NCBI RefSeq assembly: GCF_014196505.1
Contig: NZ_JACIDW010000007.1
Location: forward strand, 62,001-126,000
Direction of reading: 5' to 3'
Length of the DNA: 64,000 nucleotides
From: Rhizobium metallidurans
GTDB lineage: Bacteria; Pseudomonadota; Alphaproteobacteria; Rhizobiales; Rhizobiaceae
The notes below the pieces were generated by a model. It did not search any database and had not been told where the DNA came from. It was given only the letters and a program-made list of their open reading frames with translations. A program made the translations under genes and the position numbers. Position 1 is the first letter of the stretch. Each line of letters starts with the position of its first letter. Below, piece by piece: positions 54,899 through 64,000 of the stretch.

Positions 54899-54918
54899 TT
54901 ATTCCACTCACGGAATAA
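54899..54918. promoter_or_regulatory. Candidate LysR-type operator
   Basis: A perfect 7-bp inverted repeat, TTATTCC-N6-GGAATAA, in the 181-bp spacer between the hydrolase gene and the LysR gene. A second, weaker dyad GTTC-N8-GAAC lies at 54941-54956. The size and position suit a LysR dimer site. Confidence 0.5.
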
Positions 54919-54990
54919 GAAGCCTCTATGCGATTACACTGTTCCGTATTTCGAACAATACCGCACTGCAACCTAGTCAGGTGAATTCCG

Positions 54991-55902
54991 ATGGACCAGC
55001 TCTCGGCAATGCGCGCTTTCATTCGCGTCGTGGAGACAGGCAATTTCACACGGGCCGCCGACACGCTCGCCATGCCCAAGGCGACGGTGACCAATCTCAT
55101 TCAAGGGCTTGAAGCACATCTGCATACCAAGCTCCTCAACCGCACCACCCGCCGCGTCATGGTGACCACCGACGGCGCGCTCTATTACGAGCGCGCGGCC
55201 CAGATCGTCTCAGAGATCGCCGAGCTGGATGGCAGCCTCACCAACTCGCAGGGGCTTCCCAACGGACGACTGCGCGTCGAGATGGCCGGCGCCTTCGCCG
55301 ACTGGATCGTCGTGCCGGCGCTCTGCGATTTCTATCAGAAATATCCCGATATCCGCATCGACCTGGGCGTCGGCGACCGGACCGTCGATTACCTCGCGGA
55401 GAACGTGGACTGCGCGCTCCGCGCCGGCACGCCGACCGACCAATCCCTGATTGCGCGCCGCGTATCCGAGGTGGAGCTGATCACCTGCGCCTCGCCGCTC
55501 TATATCGAGAAGCATGGCGTGCCGGCGAGACCGGAAGAGCTTGAAAACGATCACTATTCCGTAAGCTACTTCCGTGCCCAGACCAACCGGACGCTTCCGT
55601 TCGAGTTCCGCAAGGACAACGAGGAGTTGGAGATCAATCCGCGCTACCTCGTCTCCGTCAACGACAGCAGGACCTTCGTGGCGGCAGCCACGAGGGGGCT
55701 CGGTATCGCGCAATTACCGCGCTTCATGATCCGCGACGCGCTCGAAAGCGGTGAACTGATACAGGTGCTGCCGGAATGGAACCGTGAACCGCTCGGGCTC
55801 TACATCGTCTACCCCCCGAACCGCCACCTCAGCAACAAGGTCCGCGTCTTCGTCGACTGGATGGTCAAGCTCCTGACCGACGCCAAGCTGGACGCCCGCT
55901 GA
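54991..55902 (+). CDS. LysR-family transcriptional regulator
   Basis: A 303-residue regulator. The winged helix-turn-helix lies at residues 4-62 (MRAFIRVVETGNFTRAADTL, KATVTNLIQGLEAHL, KLLNRTTRRVMVTTDG). The effector-binding domain follows from about 92 (GRLRVEMAGAFADWIVVPAL). It is divergent from the hydrolase-RND operon and probably controls it; the dyad at 54899 is a candidate site. The effector is unknown. Confidence 0.93.
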   Translation: MDQLSAMRAFIRVVETGNFTRAADTLAMPKATVTNLIQGLEAHLHTKLLNRTTRRVMVTTDGALYYERAAQIVSEIAELDGSLTNSQGLPNGRLRVEMAGAFADWIVVPALCDFYQKYPDIRIDLGVGDRTVDYLAENVDCALRAGTPTDQSLIARRVSEVELITCASPLYIEKHGVPARPEELENDHYSVSYFRAQTNRTLPFEFRKDNEELEINPRYLVSVNDSRTFVAAATRGLGIAQLPRFMIRDALESGELIQVLPEWNREPLGLYIVYPPNRHLSNKVRVFVDWMVKLLTDAKLDAR

Positions 55903-56233
55903 CAGAACTGCGGCCCGCGAGGCGTTTACCTTCAACGGGCCGCAACCATGTGTTTTGCCATTTCTTCTTTCACTCTCTGCCGGGTCACCAGGGAACAATG
56001 GCTCGGCAGTCGTTGAGGTCTGACGCGCGGAATTGGAGGAGTTCCGCACATCCCTACATTGCTAATATAGACAATCATGATGCAAATGTAAGAGGATATT
56101 GCAGGCCCGCCGCCTCAAGCCCGAGCGCTCCCCTATCCTCTTCCAGATGCTGGCATTTTTCAGCACACGATATCCACAACAGGGGCCGGCTCGAAGGCGA
56201 GCGGCCCGAAAGCCGCCCACCCCGACGCACAAA
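55903..56233. other. Spacer between LysR and SDR genes
   Basis: A 331-bp stretch between convergent genes. It starts with a possible terminator hairpin at 55909-55944. The remainder has no convincing reading frame or motif. Confidence 0.45.
55909..55944 (+). terminator. Possible terminator after the LysR gene
   Basis: A 9-bp perfect stem (TGCGGCCCG and its complement) with an 18-nt loop, six bases after the stop codon. There is no clear T-run, so termination strength is doubtful. Confidence 0.4.
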
Positions 56234-56974
56234 TCAGATCATGCCGCCATTGGCGCGCAGCACCTGGCCGTTGATCCACGAACCATCGGGACCGGCGAGG
56301 AACGACACCGCCGCGGCGATATCCTCGGGCGTGCCGAGCCGCTCCAGCGGGTTCATCTTGGCCATCCGCGCCACCAGCTCATCCGACTTGCCATTCAGGA
56401 AGAGATCGGTGGCCGTCGGCCCCGGTGCGATGGCATTGATGGTGATCTCGCGGCCGCGCATTTCCTTGGCCATGATCGCCGTCATCGTCTCGACGGCGGC
56501 CTTGGTCGCGGCATAGACGCCATAGGTCTCGAGCTTCAGCCCGACCACCGACGTTGAGAAATTGACGATCCGGCCGCCATCGCGCAGCCGCTTGCCGGCC
56601 TCGCGCAGCGTGTTGAACGTGCCCTTCAGATTGACGTCGATCATGCGCTGGAAATGCGCGTCGTCGGCATCTGATATCGGAGAGAGCGCCATGATGCCGG
56701 CATTGTTGACCAGCACGTCGACCCCGCCGAACGCCGCCTCGGCCGCGTCGAACATCCGCCGCACGGCCTCCGCGTCGCTGACATCGGCCTTCGCCGTCAG
56801 CGCCCTGCCGCCGCGTTTTTCAATCACGACAGCGAGTTCCTCGGCCGGCGTGGCGTTGCCGGAGTAGTTGATCACGACGGTAAACCCGTCGCGCGCAAGC
56901 CGATCGGCGACCGCCGCTCCGATGCCTCGGGATGCGCCGGTCACGATCGCGACCCTGTTTTCCGATACCGTCAT
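56234..56974 (-). CDS. SDR-family NAD(P)-dependent oxidoreductase
   Basis: A 246-residue classical short-chain dehydrogenase. Cofactor motif VTGASRGIG (12-20), NNAGIMA, catalytic Ser in NFSTSVVG and YAATK. It ends with the usual PEDIAAAVSFLAGPDGSWINGQVL block. The Arg/Asn pattern after the first strand (NYSGN) suggests NADPH. Substrate unknown. The ATG at 56974 has AAGGAG upstream. Divergent from a LysR gene that probably regulates it. Confidence 0.92.
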   Translation of the reverse strand: MTVSENRVAIVTGASRGIGAAVADRLARDGFTVVINYSGNATPAEELAVVIEKRGGRALTAKADVSDAEAVRRMFDAAEAAFGGVDVLVNNAGIMALSPISDADDAHFQRMIDVNLKGTFNTLREAGKRLRDGGRIVNFSTSVVGLKLETYGVYAATKAAVETMTAIMAKEMRGREITINAIAPGPTATDLFLNGKSDELVARMAKMNPLERLGTPEDIAAAVSFLAGPDGSWINGQVLRANGGMI

Positions 56975-57043
56975 TGTCGTTCTCCTTGCTTTGAAGCGCG
57001 ATATCGCGCCGTTGGAGAGAAGATGCCGCTTTTCTCGCGGCGG

Positions 57044-57058
57044 ATAATCATCCATTAT
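57044..57058. promoter_or_regulatory. Candidate LysR-type operator between SDR and LysR genes
   Basis: ATAAT-N5-ATTAT, a perfect 5-bp dyad containing a T-N11-A core, in the 118-bp divergent spacer. A short match, so only a candidate. Confidence 0.35.
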
Positions 57059-57092
57059 TCGCCATCACTATCCGGAAGTAGCGAACAGACAG

Positions 57093-58350
<1,258 letters not shown>

Positions 58351-58355
58351 ATCAG

Positions 58356-58946
58356 ATGGACGACAGGACAGGCGCGCTCGGCGCGGCACCGATCGCGGGC
58401 GAAGCGCTCACCCGCTTCTTCGAGCGCGATGCGATCTCGGTCGCCCGCGAGCTGCTTGCCTGCCGCCTCACCGTCGGCGGCATCGGCGGACGCATCGTCG
58501 AGACCGAGGCCTATTTCCCCGATGACGAAGCCTCCCACAGCTTTCGCGGCCCGACGCCGCGCAACGGCGCCATGTTCGGCGGACCGGGGAATGTCTACAT
58601 CTACCGCATCTACGGCATGCACTGGTGCCTGAACTTCGTCTGCACCCCCGGCTCCGCCGTGCTTATCCGCGCCATCGAGCCCGAGATCGGCATCGCCACG
58701 ATGATCGAACGCCGTGGCACCGATGCGCTCGCTCAACTCTGCAGCGGCCCTGGCAAGCTCTGCCAGGCGCTCGACGTCACCATCGCCCTCAATGATCGCC
58801 TGCTCGACCGCGAACCCTTTTCGCTGACATCGACGGCACCGGCGCCGATCGTCAGCGGAAAACGCATCGGCATCACGAAAAATGCCGAAGCGCCATGGCG
58901 CTTCGGCATCTCAGGGTCCCGCTATCTCAGCAAGCCGTTTCGCTGA
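58356..58946 (+). CDS. mpg: DNA-3-methyladenine glycosylase (AAG/Mpg family)
   Basis: A 196-residue enzyme. The AAG motifs are RIVETEAYFPDDEASHSFRGPTPRN (with the catalytic Glu of VETEAY), MFGGPGNVYIYRIYGMHWCLN, LIRAIEP and SGPGKLCQAL. The conserved end is RIGITKNAEAPWRF. It removes alkylated purines such as 3-methyladenine. Codons near the 3' end form a 28-bp perfect palindrome. Its stop is immediately followed by the convergent emrB stop. Confidence 0.92.
   Translation: MDDRTGALGAAPIAGEALTRFFERDAISVARELLACRLTVGGIGGRIVETEAYFPDDEASHSFRGPTPRNGAMFGGPGNVYIYRIYGMHWCLNFVCTPGSAVLIRAIEPEIGIATMIERRGTDALAQLCSGPGKLCQALDVTIALNDRLLDREPFSLTSTAPAPIVSGKRIGITKNAEAPWRFGISGSRYLSKPFR
58882..58909. repeat. 28-bp perfect palindrome inside the mpg coding region
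   Basis: ATGCCGAAGCGCCA followed directly by its exact reverse complement, with CCATGG at the centre. It encodes the conserved NAEAPWRF part of the glycosylase, so it does not disrupt the gene. It could form a strong hairpin in either transcript at the convergent mpg/emrB junction. Confidence 0.75.
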
Positions 58947-60488
58947 TCACTCCATCACGGCACTGTGGTCCATGGCCGGCGCCACCTTGGGTTTGCGCAG
59001 CAGCAACACCAGCGGAATGACCGCCAGCGACATGATCATCAGCAGCTTGAAGTCATCGATATAGGCGATGACAGTCGATTGCAGCGTGATCAGCTCGTTG
59101 AGCGCCGCGCGACCTGCGGCGGTGAACGGGCTCATTCCCTGCGCGGCCGCGGCATCGAAAGCCCGGTTGAACGGCGTGACATAGGCGGCGATGTTCTCGT
59201 GGTTCACCTGCGCGTTTTCCACCAGCAGCGCCGAGACGATGGAGATCCCCACGCTCGAGCCGATGTTTCGCGACAGGTTGTAGAGGCCGGTCCCGTCGCC
59301 GCGCATCTCCGCCGGCAGTGTCGAAAACGCGATCGTCGTCAAAGGCACGAACAGGAAGCCCAGCCCGGCGCCCTGAATGAAGCCGACCGAGATGATCGTC
59401 CACTGCGAGACATCGGGCGTCCAGCCCGTCATGTCGTACATCGCCCATGCCGTCAGCCCGAGGCCAAGCACCAAAAGCAGGCGCGTATCCACCTTGCCGA
59501 TCAGCCGCCCGACGATGAACATGCACAGCATCGTGCCCATGCCGCGCGGCCCCATGACGATGCCCGCCGTGATGACCGGATAGCCCATCAGCGTCTGAAG
59601 ATAAGGCGTCATCAGCGCCAGCGAGGCCAGATAGGTGATCCCGATCACGAAGATGAAGATCATGCTGACGGAGAAGTTCCGATCGAGAAACAGCTTCGGA
59701 TTGACGAAGGATTTCTTCGCCGTCAGCGTGTGGACGACAAGCAGATAGAAGGCCGCGGCGCAGATGATCGCCTCGATCATGATCTCGCCCGATGCGAACC
59801 AGTTCAGCTGCTCGCCACGATCAAGAAAGAGCTGCAGCGATGCGATGCCGAGGCTCATCATCCCGAAACCGAACCAGTCGAGCTTGGCGAGCGCGTCCAG
59901 CTTCGTCTCGGTGACGTAGATCATGATGCCGGCGAAGGCGAGCGCCCCGATCGGCACGTTGATGTAGAACACCCAGCGCCAGCTGATATTGTCGGTCAAC
60001 CAGCCGCCGATGACGGGGCCGAGCACCGGCCCGACCATGACCGACACGCCGAACAGCGCCATGGCGGAGCCACGTTCCTCGGGCGTGTAGATGTCGAGCA
60101 GGATGCCCTGCGACAGCGGCACCAGCGATGCGCCGAACAGCCCCTGCATGAGGCGGAAGGCGACGATCTGGTTCAGCGATTGCGCCAGGCCGCACAGCAC
60201 CGACGCGACGACGAAGCCGATGATCGCCGTCAGCAGAACCTTCTTGCGGCCGAACTTGGCGGCGAGAAAGCCCGACGGCGGCGTCATGATGGCGGCCGCG
60301 ACGATGTAGGAGGTGAGCACCCAGTTGATCTGGTCGGCGCTCGCCGAAACGCTGCCTTGGATATAGGGCAACGCGACGTTGGCGATCGTCGTATCCAGCG
60401 CCTGCATGATAACGGCAAGGATGACGCAGGCCGTGATCATGCCGCGATTGGCGACCGGGGAAAAGGAGGCGGCGGCGGCGTTACTCAT
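58947..60488 (-). CDS. emrB: DHA2-family drug:proton antiporter EmrB
   Basis: A 513-residue MFS transporter with fourteen hydrophobic segments. Signatures are LDTTIANVALPYIQGS in the first segment, the loop AAKFGRKKVLL and motif C SVMVGPVLGPVIGGWL, diagnostic of antiporters. It partners with EmrA upstream; the emrA stop overlaps its start by 8 bp. Exports hydrophobic toxic compounds. ATG 60488 (MSNAAAASF). Confidence 0.94.
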   Translation of the reverse strand: MSNAAAASFSPVANRGMITACVILAVIMQALDTTIANVALPYIQGSVSASADQINWVLTSYIVAAAIMTPPSGFLAAKFGRKKVLLTAIIGFVVASVLCGLAQSLNQIVAFRLMQGLFGASLVPLSQGILLDIYTPEERGSAMALFGVSVMVGPVLGPVIGGWLTDNISWRWVFYINVPIGALAFAGIMIYVTETKLDALAKLDWFGFGMMSLGIASLQLFLDRGEQLNWFASGEIMIEAIICAAAFYLLVVHTLTAKKSFVNPKLFLDRNFSVSMIFIFVIGITYLASLALMTPYLQTLMGYPVITAGIVMGPRGMGTMLCMFIVGRLIGKVDTRLLLVLGLGLTAWAMYDMTGWTPDVSQWTIISVGFIQGAGLGFLFVPLTTIAFSTLPAEMRGDGTGLYNLSRNIGSSVGISIVSALLVENAQVNHENIAAYVTPFNRAFDAAAAQGMSPFTAAGRAALNELITLQSTVIAYIDDFKLLMIMSLAVIPLVLLLRKPKVAPAMDHSAVME

Positions 60489-61704
60489 GATCTCCGCCCG
60501 AGCGGCCCAGAAGCTTGGACACGAAATCCGGCAGGCCGCGCGCACGACCGGTATCGACATCGACGACGGCGCTCATGCCGACGCGAAGCGGCGGCTTGCC
60601 GGCGGCATCCTCGATGCTGACGCGCATCGGGATACGCTGCACGACCTTCACCCAGTTGCCGGTCGTGTTCTGCGCCGGCAGCAGCGAGAAGCTGGAGCCG
60701 GAGGCCGGGCTGATGCTCTCGACCTTGCCCTTGAAGGTCACACCCGGATAGCTGTCGACATAGATGGTGGCCGTCTGGCCGGGCTTCACATAGGTGAGCT
60801 CGGTTTCCTTCGGGCTGGCGTCGATCCAGAGATTGTTGGTCGCGACCAGCGAGAAGGCCTGCGTCGATGCCTCGAGATAGGAGCCCGGCTGCAGGGAATT
60901 GACGTTGGTGGCGATGCCGTCGAACGGCGCCCGGACGACGCTGTGGTCGAGCTGGCGCTGCGCGTCGTCGACCTTGGCCTTGGCTTCGAGATAGAGCGGG
61001 TTCTGCTCGGCCGGCTGGTCGGCATTGCCGCCGAGCTGGGCGAGCGTGGCAGCCGCCTGCGCCTTGGCGACGGCAACCTTCTGCTGCCCGGCCTGCAGGT
61101 TGTGCTTGGCCTGGTCGAACGCCGTGCGGGTGGCCGCCGAGCTGTTCAGCAGGTTCTGCTGGCGGTCGAATTCGGTCTGGAAATAGGGAATGTCGGCCTC
61201 GGCCTGCGTGATCTCCGCCAGCGACTGCTGGTAGCTTGCCTCCAGGTTGAGGATCTGGTTGCGCACCGCGCCGAGCTGCGCCTTGGCGCCGTCGAGCGCG
61301 ATCCTGAAGGAATCCTGGCGAAGGCTGAAGAGCACCTGGCCCTTCTTCACCGTTTCGTTTTCACGCACGTCGATCGTGTCGACGAGGCCCGAAACGTCGG
61401 TCGTCAGGCCCACCATGTCGGCCTTGATATAGGCGTTGTCGGTCGACATCACCTGGCCGCCATTGACGTAATAATAGCCGCCGACCACGAGCGCGACGGG
61501 CAGCAGCGCGAAAAGCACCGGGCGGGTCATGCCGCGCTTGCGGCGCGGCGGCGTGGTCACGGGCGGCGCGACGGCGGTGACAGGCGCCGTATTGGAGGAT
61601 GGCGCCTCGGCGACGGTTTCCTCGCGGGGAGAAACCTCGTTCGTTTCGGCGGCGGTGTTGGCATCGGCGTCGGAAACGACGCGCAGGGGAGTTTTATCAG
61701 CCAT
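60481..61704 (-). CDS. emrA: EmrA-type membrane fusion protein (HlyD family)
   Basis: A 407-residue adaptor. A disordered cytoplasmic N-terminus (1-55), one membrane segment (about 61-80, VLFALLPVALVVGGYYYVNG), the lipoyl half STDNAYIKADMVGLTTDVSG, a long coiled-coil hairpin (about 130-235) and the second half HSVVRAPFDGIATNVNSLQPGS. Couples EmrB to an outer-membrane channel. Overlaps the upstream marR-type gene by 8 bp. Confidence 0.93.
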   Translation of the reverse strand: MADKTPLRVVSDADANTAAETNEVSPREETVAEAPSSNTAPVTAVAPPVTTPPRRKRGMTRPVLFALLPVALVVGGYYYVNGGQVMSTDNAYIKADMVGLTTDVSGLVDTIDVRENETVKKGQVLFSLRQDSFRIALDGAKAQLGAVRNQILNLEASYQQSLAEITQAEADIPYFQTEFDRQQNLLNSSAATRTAFDQAKHNLQAGQQKVAVAKAQAAATLAQLGGNADQPAEQNPLYLEAKAKVDDAQRQLDHSVVRAPFDGIATNVNSLQPGSYLEASTQAFSLVATNNLWIDASPKETELTYVKPGQTATIYVDSYPGVTFKGKVESISPASGSSFSLLPAQNTTGNWVKVVQRIPMRVSIEDAAGKPPLRVGMSAVVDVDTGRARGLPDFVSKLLGRSGGDHE

Positions 61705-62167
61705 GGTTGGTCTCGTTTTCGGCCAATGCCAGGGGGGTCCGGCAGGCCTGCACTAGGTTGGTCTTCATCTGCGACAGGATCTGGAAAAGCTGCTCCCGCT
61801 CTTCGGCGGCAACATCCTCCAGGGCTTCGCCTCGCGTCACATCGCCAAGTCCGCGCATTTCCGCCAGAAGCGGATGCGCCTCCTCGCGCATGTAAAGCAG
61901 CCAGATCCGGCGGTCCGTCGGGTGCTGGCGGCGCTCGATCAGCCCGCGCTCGGCGAGCTTGTCGAGAATGCGTACAAGTGTGATCGGCTCGATTTCCAGC
62001 ATCTCCGCCAGCCCACCCTGGTGTATCCCCTCGTTGTTGGAGAGATACGCCAGCGCCTGCCACTGCGACGACGTCAGCCCGAGACACTTCGCCCGCTGCT
62101 CGAAACGCTTTCGAAGCAGACGTGCGACATCATGCAGGAGGAAGCCGAGGGGCGGATTGCTGTTCAT
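61697..62167 (-). CDS. MarR-family transcriptional regulator of the emrAB operon
   Basis: A 156-residue winged-helix regulator: LGLTSSQWQALAYLSNNEGIHQGGLAEML, then IEPITLVRILDKLAERGLIERR and the wing HPTDRRIWLLYM. First gene of a three-gene overlapping operon with emrA and emrB, the standard layout for a MarR repressor released by pump substrates. A dyad just upstream of its start is the probable operator. ATG 62167 (MNSNPPLG). Confidence 0.93.
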   Translation of the reverse strand: MNSNPPLGFLLHDVARLLRKRFEQRAKCLGLTSSQWQALAYLSNNEGIHQGGLAEMLEIEPITLVRILDKLAERGLIERRQHPTDRRIWLLYMREEAHPLLAEMRGLGDVTRGEALEDVAAEEREQLFQILSQMKTNLVQACRTPLALAENETNHG

Positions 62168-62631
62168 TGAAGACTGCGCCAATAGTAAGCACACTTATAA
62201 TGTGCCTAGATATATTGAGCAGGTGCAACATACAAGTCACCTCTGCTTGATATTCGTCATATGCGACCAAATTGTCGCACCCGGCTAACGAAAATGCCGG
62301 CGAACGCGTGGGAATGGAAGCGTCGCCCGGCACCCTTCATGATTTTATTGGCTCGGAGAATTTCAACCCACCGGGATTTGCAATTCGACGCGCCACCCGT
62401 TTATATTGAAATCCAGAGGCTTACCGGGAGAATTGCCCGGCCGACCGATGTCGACAGCATGCACGGCGCAAGCGGCATCCACGCCACGAGCGCCCAAAAG
62501 CAGTCCGCCGGCATTCAGACAGCATTGACAATAGGCGAGCGATCCGCGTCGCTCGAGCAGCGCCTGACATGAAACGCATTCCTTCAGCATGATCATGGCG
62601 GCGCGTTCGGCCGCCCGAATGGGGAGCCGCC
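62168..62631. other. Divergent spacer between marR-emrAB and the second RND system
   Basis: A 464-bp stretch. The left end holds the MarR operator. A 77-codon minus-strand frame (62363-62596) with several Cys residues (CVSC, CQCC) and a plus-strand frame of 103 codons (62261-62572) overlap each other; neither has a convincing ribosome site or recognisable family, so I do not call them genes. The region before 62632 ends with GGGGAGCC. Confidence 0.4.
62186..62208. promoter_or_regulatory. Probable MarR operator
   Basis: TAAGCACA-N7-TGTGCCTA, a dyad with 7 of 8 positions paired, 19 bp upstream of the MarR start. The size (23 bp) and position are typical for MarR autoregulation. Confidence 0.6.
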
Positions 62632-63810
62632 ATGCCTTTCTCGCTTCGATACGTCCTGGCCTTCAGCAGCGTCGCCTTCCTCCCCCTCGCCTCGTCCGCC
62701 CAGCAGGCCGCCGCCCCGCCCCCGCCGCCCGTCACCGTGGCCAAGCCCGTGGTGCGCGACGTCGTCGACAACGACGAGTTCATCGGCCGCTTCCAGGCGG
62801 TCGACGAGGTCGCGGTGCGCTCTCGCATCGGCGGCTATCTGAATGAGGTCGATTTCACCGACGGCGCGCTGGTGAAGAAGGGCGAAAAGCTCTTCGTCAT
62901 CGACCAGCGCCCCTTCGTCACCGCGCTCAACGAAGCCAATGCCGCGCTCGAAGTCGCCAAGTCCACGCAGACCTACGCCGAGGCACAGTTCAACCGCGCG
63001 CAAAGCCTCGCCACCAGCGGCAGCCAGTCGGTCTCGACGCTCGACGACCGCCGGCGCGAATGGCTCACCGCCCAGGCCAATGTTCGCGGCGCCCAGGCAA
63101 CGGCGGAACGCGCCGCGCTCGACATGGAATACACCACGATATCGGCGCCGCTCAGCGGTCGCATCGACCGCCGACTGATCTCCCCCGGCAATCTGGTGCA
63201 GGCCGACCAGACCATCCTGACGACCATCGTTTCGCTCGATCCGATCGATTTCTACTTCGACGTCGACGAACGCCGCCTGCTGAACTTCGCCGATACGGCG
63301 CGCAAGCTCGGCAAGGATCTGCAGCAGGGCGGCGGCGGCGTGCCCGTCATCGTGACGATTTCCGACCCGACCGCCAAGCCCTTCACCGGCAAGCTCGACT
63401 TCGCCGAAAACCGCATCGACAACGAAAGCGGCACCATCCGCATCCGCGCTCGGCTGGCCAATCCCGACCTGATCCTGCAGCCCGGCCTCTTCGGCCGCGT
63501 GCAGGTGGAGGCGTCCAACACCTACAAGGCGATCCTCGTGCCGGACGAGGCGATCGGCTCCGACCAGAACGAACGCGTGGTCTTCGTCGTCGGCCCCGAC
63601 GGCAAGGTATCGACCAAGCCGGTGCGCCCCGGCCCGCGCCTCTATGGCTACCGCGTCATCCGCGAGGGCCTCGATGGCACCGAGACGATCATCGTCAACG
63701 GCCTGATGCGCGCCCGCCCCGGCGCCACCATCACGCCGCAGATGACCGAACTGCCGCAGGAGCGGCGCGACACCCCGCCGGATAACGCCGCGACGGAGAC
63801 GCCACAATGA
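62632..63810 (+). CDS. RND efflux periplasmic adaptor (second system)
   Basis: A 392-residue membrane fusion protein with a signal peptide ([23 protein letters not shown], cleaved about residue 23) and a Pro-rich linker. Barrel-sandwich start [25 protein letters not shown], coiled-coil hairpin (about 100-165), [23 protein letters not shown], and end [15 protein letters not shown]. It shares the MexE-like architecture of the adaptor at 52760 but is clearly a different paralogue. Its stop overlaps the next ATG (ATGA). Confidence 0.93.
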   Translation: MPFSLRYVLAFSSVAFLPLASSAQQAAAPPPPPVTVAKPVVRDVVDNDEFIGRFQAVDEVAVRSRIGGYLNEVDFTDGALVKKGEKLFVIDQRPFVTALNEANAALEVAKSTQTYAEAQFNRAQSLATSGSQSVSTLDDRRREWLTAQANVRGAQATAERAALDMEYTTISAPLSGRIDRRLISPGNLVQADQTILTTIVSLDPIDFYFDVDERRLLNFADTARKLGKDLQQGGGGVPVIVTISDPTAKPFTGKLDFAENRIDNESGTIRIRARLANPDLILQPGLFGRVQVEASNTYKAILVPDEAIGSDQNERVVFVVGPDGKVSTKPVRPGPRLYGYRVIREGLDGTETIIVNGLMRARPGATITPQMTELPQERRDTPPDNAATETPQ

Positions 63811-64000
63811 GGTTCGCTCATTTCTTCGTCGATCGCCCGATCTTCGCGGCGGTCATCTCGATCGTGCTCCTCGTCGTCGGCAGCATCGCCTATACGCAGC
63901 TGCCGGTATCGCAATATCCCGAGATCGCGCCGCCGACCATCGTCGTGCGCACCTCCTATCCGGGCGCCGACCCGCAGACCATCGCCGACACGGTGTCGAC
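63807..64000 (+). CDS. RND efflux permease, 3' end cut by window
   Basis: The first 64 codons of an HAE1-family permease: [20 protein letters not shown] (first membrane segment), then [35 protein letters not shown], which closely parallels the full-length permease at 49322. Translationally coupled to the adaptor gene by a four-base overlap. The rest lies outside the window. Confidence 0.92.
   Translation, partial: MRFAHFFVDRPIFAAVISIVLLVVGSIAYTQLPVSQYPEIAPPTIVVRTSYPGADPQTIADTVS

Noticed and set aside
62261..62572. 103-codon plus-strand frame in the same spacer
   Set aside because: No recognisable family or ribosome site, and composition unlike the neighbouring genes.
62363..62596. 77-codon minus-strand frame with CVSC and CQCC motifs
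   Set aside because: The Cys pairs look zinc-finger-like, but there is no convincing ribosome site, no recognised family, and a plus-strand frame of similar length overlaps it. Left as non-coding; a homology search would decide.

Overview
The window is GC-rich, densely packed chromosomal DNA from an alphaproteobacterium of the Hyphomicrobiales, most likely a Rhizobiaceae member (Rhizobium/Agrobacterium/Sinorhizobium-like). The evidence is a CtrA-ChpT-SciP cell-cycle cluster, an EipA (DUF1134) protein, an RpoH sigma factor, a rkpK-lpsL pair as in the Sinorhizobium rkp-2 region, a DUF6867 gene inside a branched-chain amino acid transporter operon, and two intergenic palindromic elements of rhizobial type. 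I saw no rRNA, tRNA, CRISPR array, transposase or prophage block.

Layout. 1-2158: an acyltransferase cut by the window edge, and a 2-hydroxyacid dehydrogenase. 2302-7873: the liv system (livH-livM-livG-livF-DUF6867, with livJ separately downstream), all on the minus strand. 8215-10954: a CysQ-type phosphatase, an orphan DUF2793 phage-tail-like gene and a LuxR-family regulator. 11354-16015: a cell-cycle and flagellar island (sciP, small GNAT, fliJ, ctrA, an atypical receiver protein, chpT, eipA), with candidate CtrA sites. 16132-25658: a coiled-coil membrane protein, TrmH-type methyltransferase, small membrane protein, RluD-type pseudouridine synthase, rpoH, ubiA, a large Pro/Glu/Ala-rich membrane protein and purA. 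25858-27611: an EamA exporter and a GNAT enzyme whose stop codons overlap.

27944-37285 is a surface-polysaccharide locus. It holds an SGNH hydrolase with a very large internal insertion. On the opposite strand is a translationally coupled set: glycosyltransferase, GDP-mannose 3,5-epimerase, Wzx-like flippase, Wzy-like polymerase and hexapeptide acyltransferase, with a Wzc-like kinase upstream. Sugar-nucleotide supply genes follow at 40026-45364 (phosphomannomutase, manC, UDP-glucose dehydrogenase, UDP-glucuronate 4-epimerase). Together they could supply GDP-mannose, GDP-L-galactose (or L-gulose), UDP-glucuronate and UDP-galacturonate. Between them lie an MhqD/MhqO-like hydrolase-dioxygenase pair and ung.

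45368-64000 is accessory metabolism and efflux: a PAS-GGDEF-EAL protein; an overlapping dehydrogenase pair resembling LtnD and DenD; an RND pump preceded by an alpha/beta hydrolase that lacks the nucleophilic serine, with a divergent LysR regulator; an SDR with its own divergent LysR regulator; a small acidic protein; a 3-methyladenine glycosylase; a MarR-EmrA-EmrB drug-efflux operon; and a second RND system cut by the window end.

The observations most worth checking are the GDP-mannose 3,5-epimerase-bearing polysaccharide locus, the SGNH hydrolase with about 440 residues between catalytic blocks II and III, the serine-less hydrolase in the RND operon, the degenerate receiver next to chpT, and the candidate CtrA sites. 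All function calls rest on reading motifs by eye; no database search was run.
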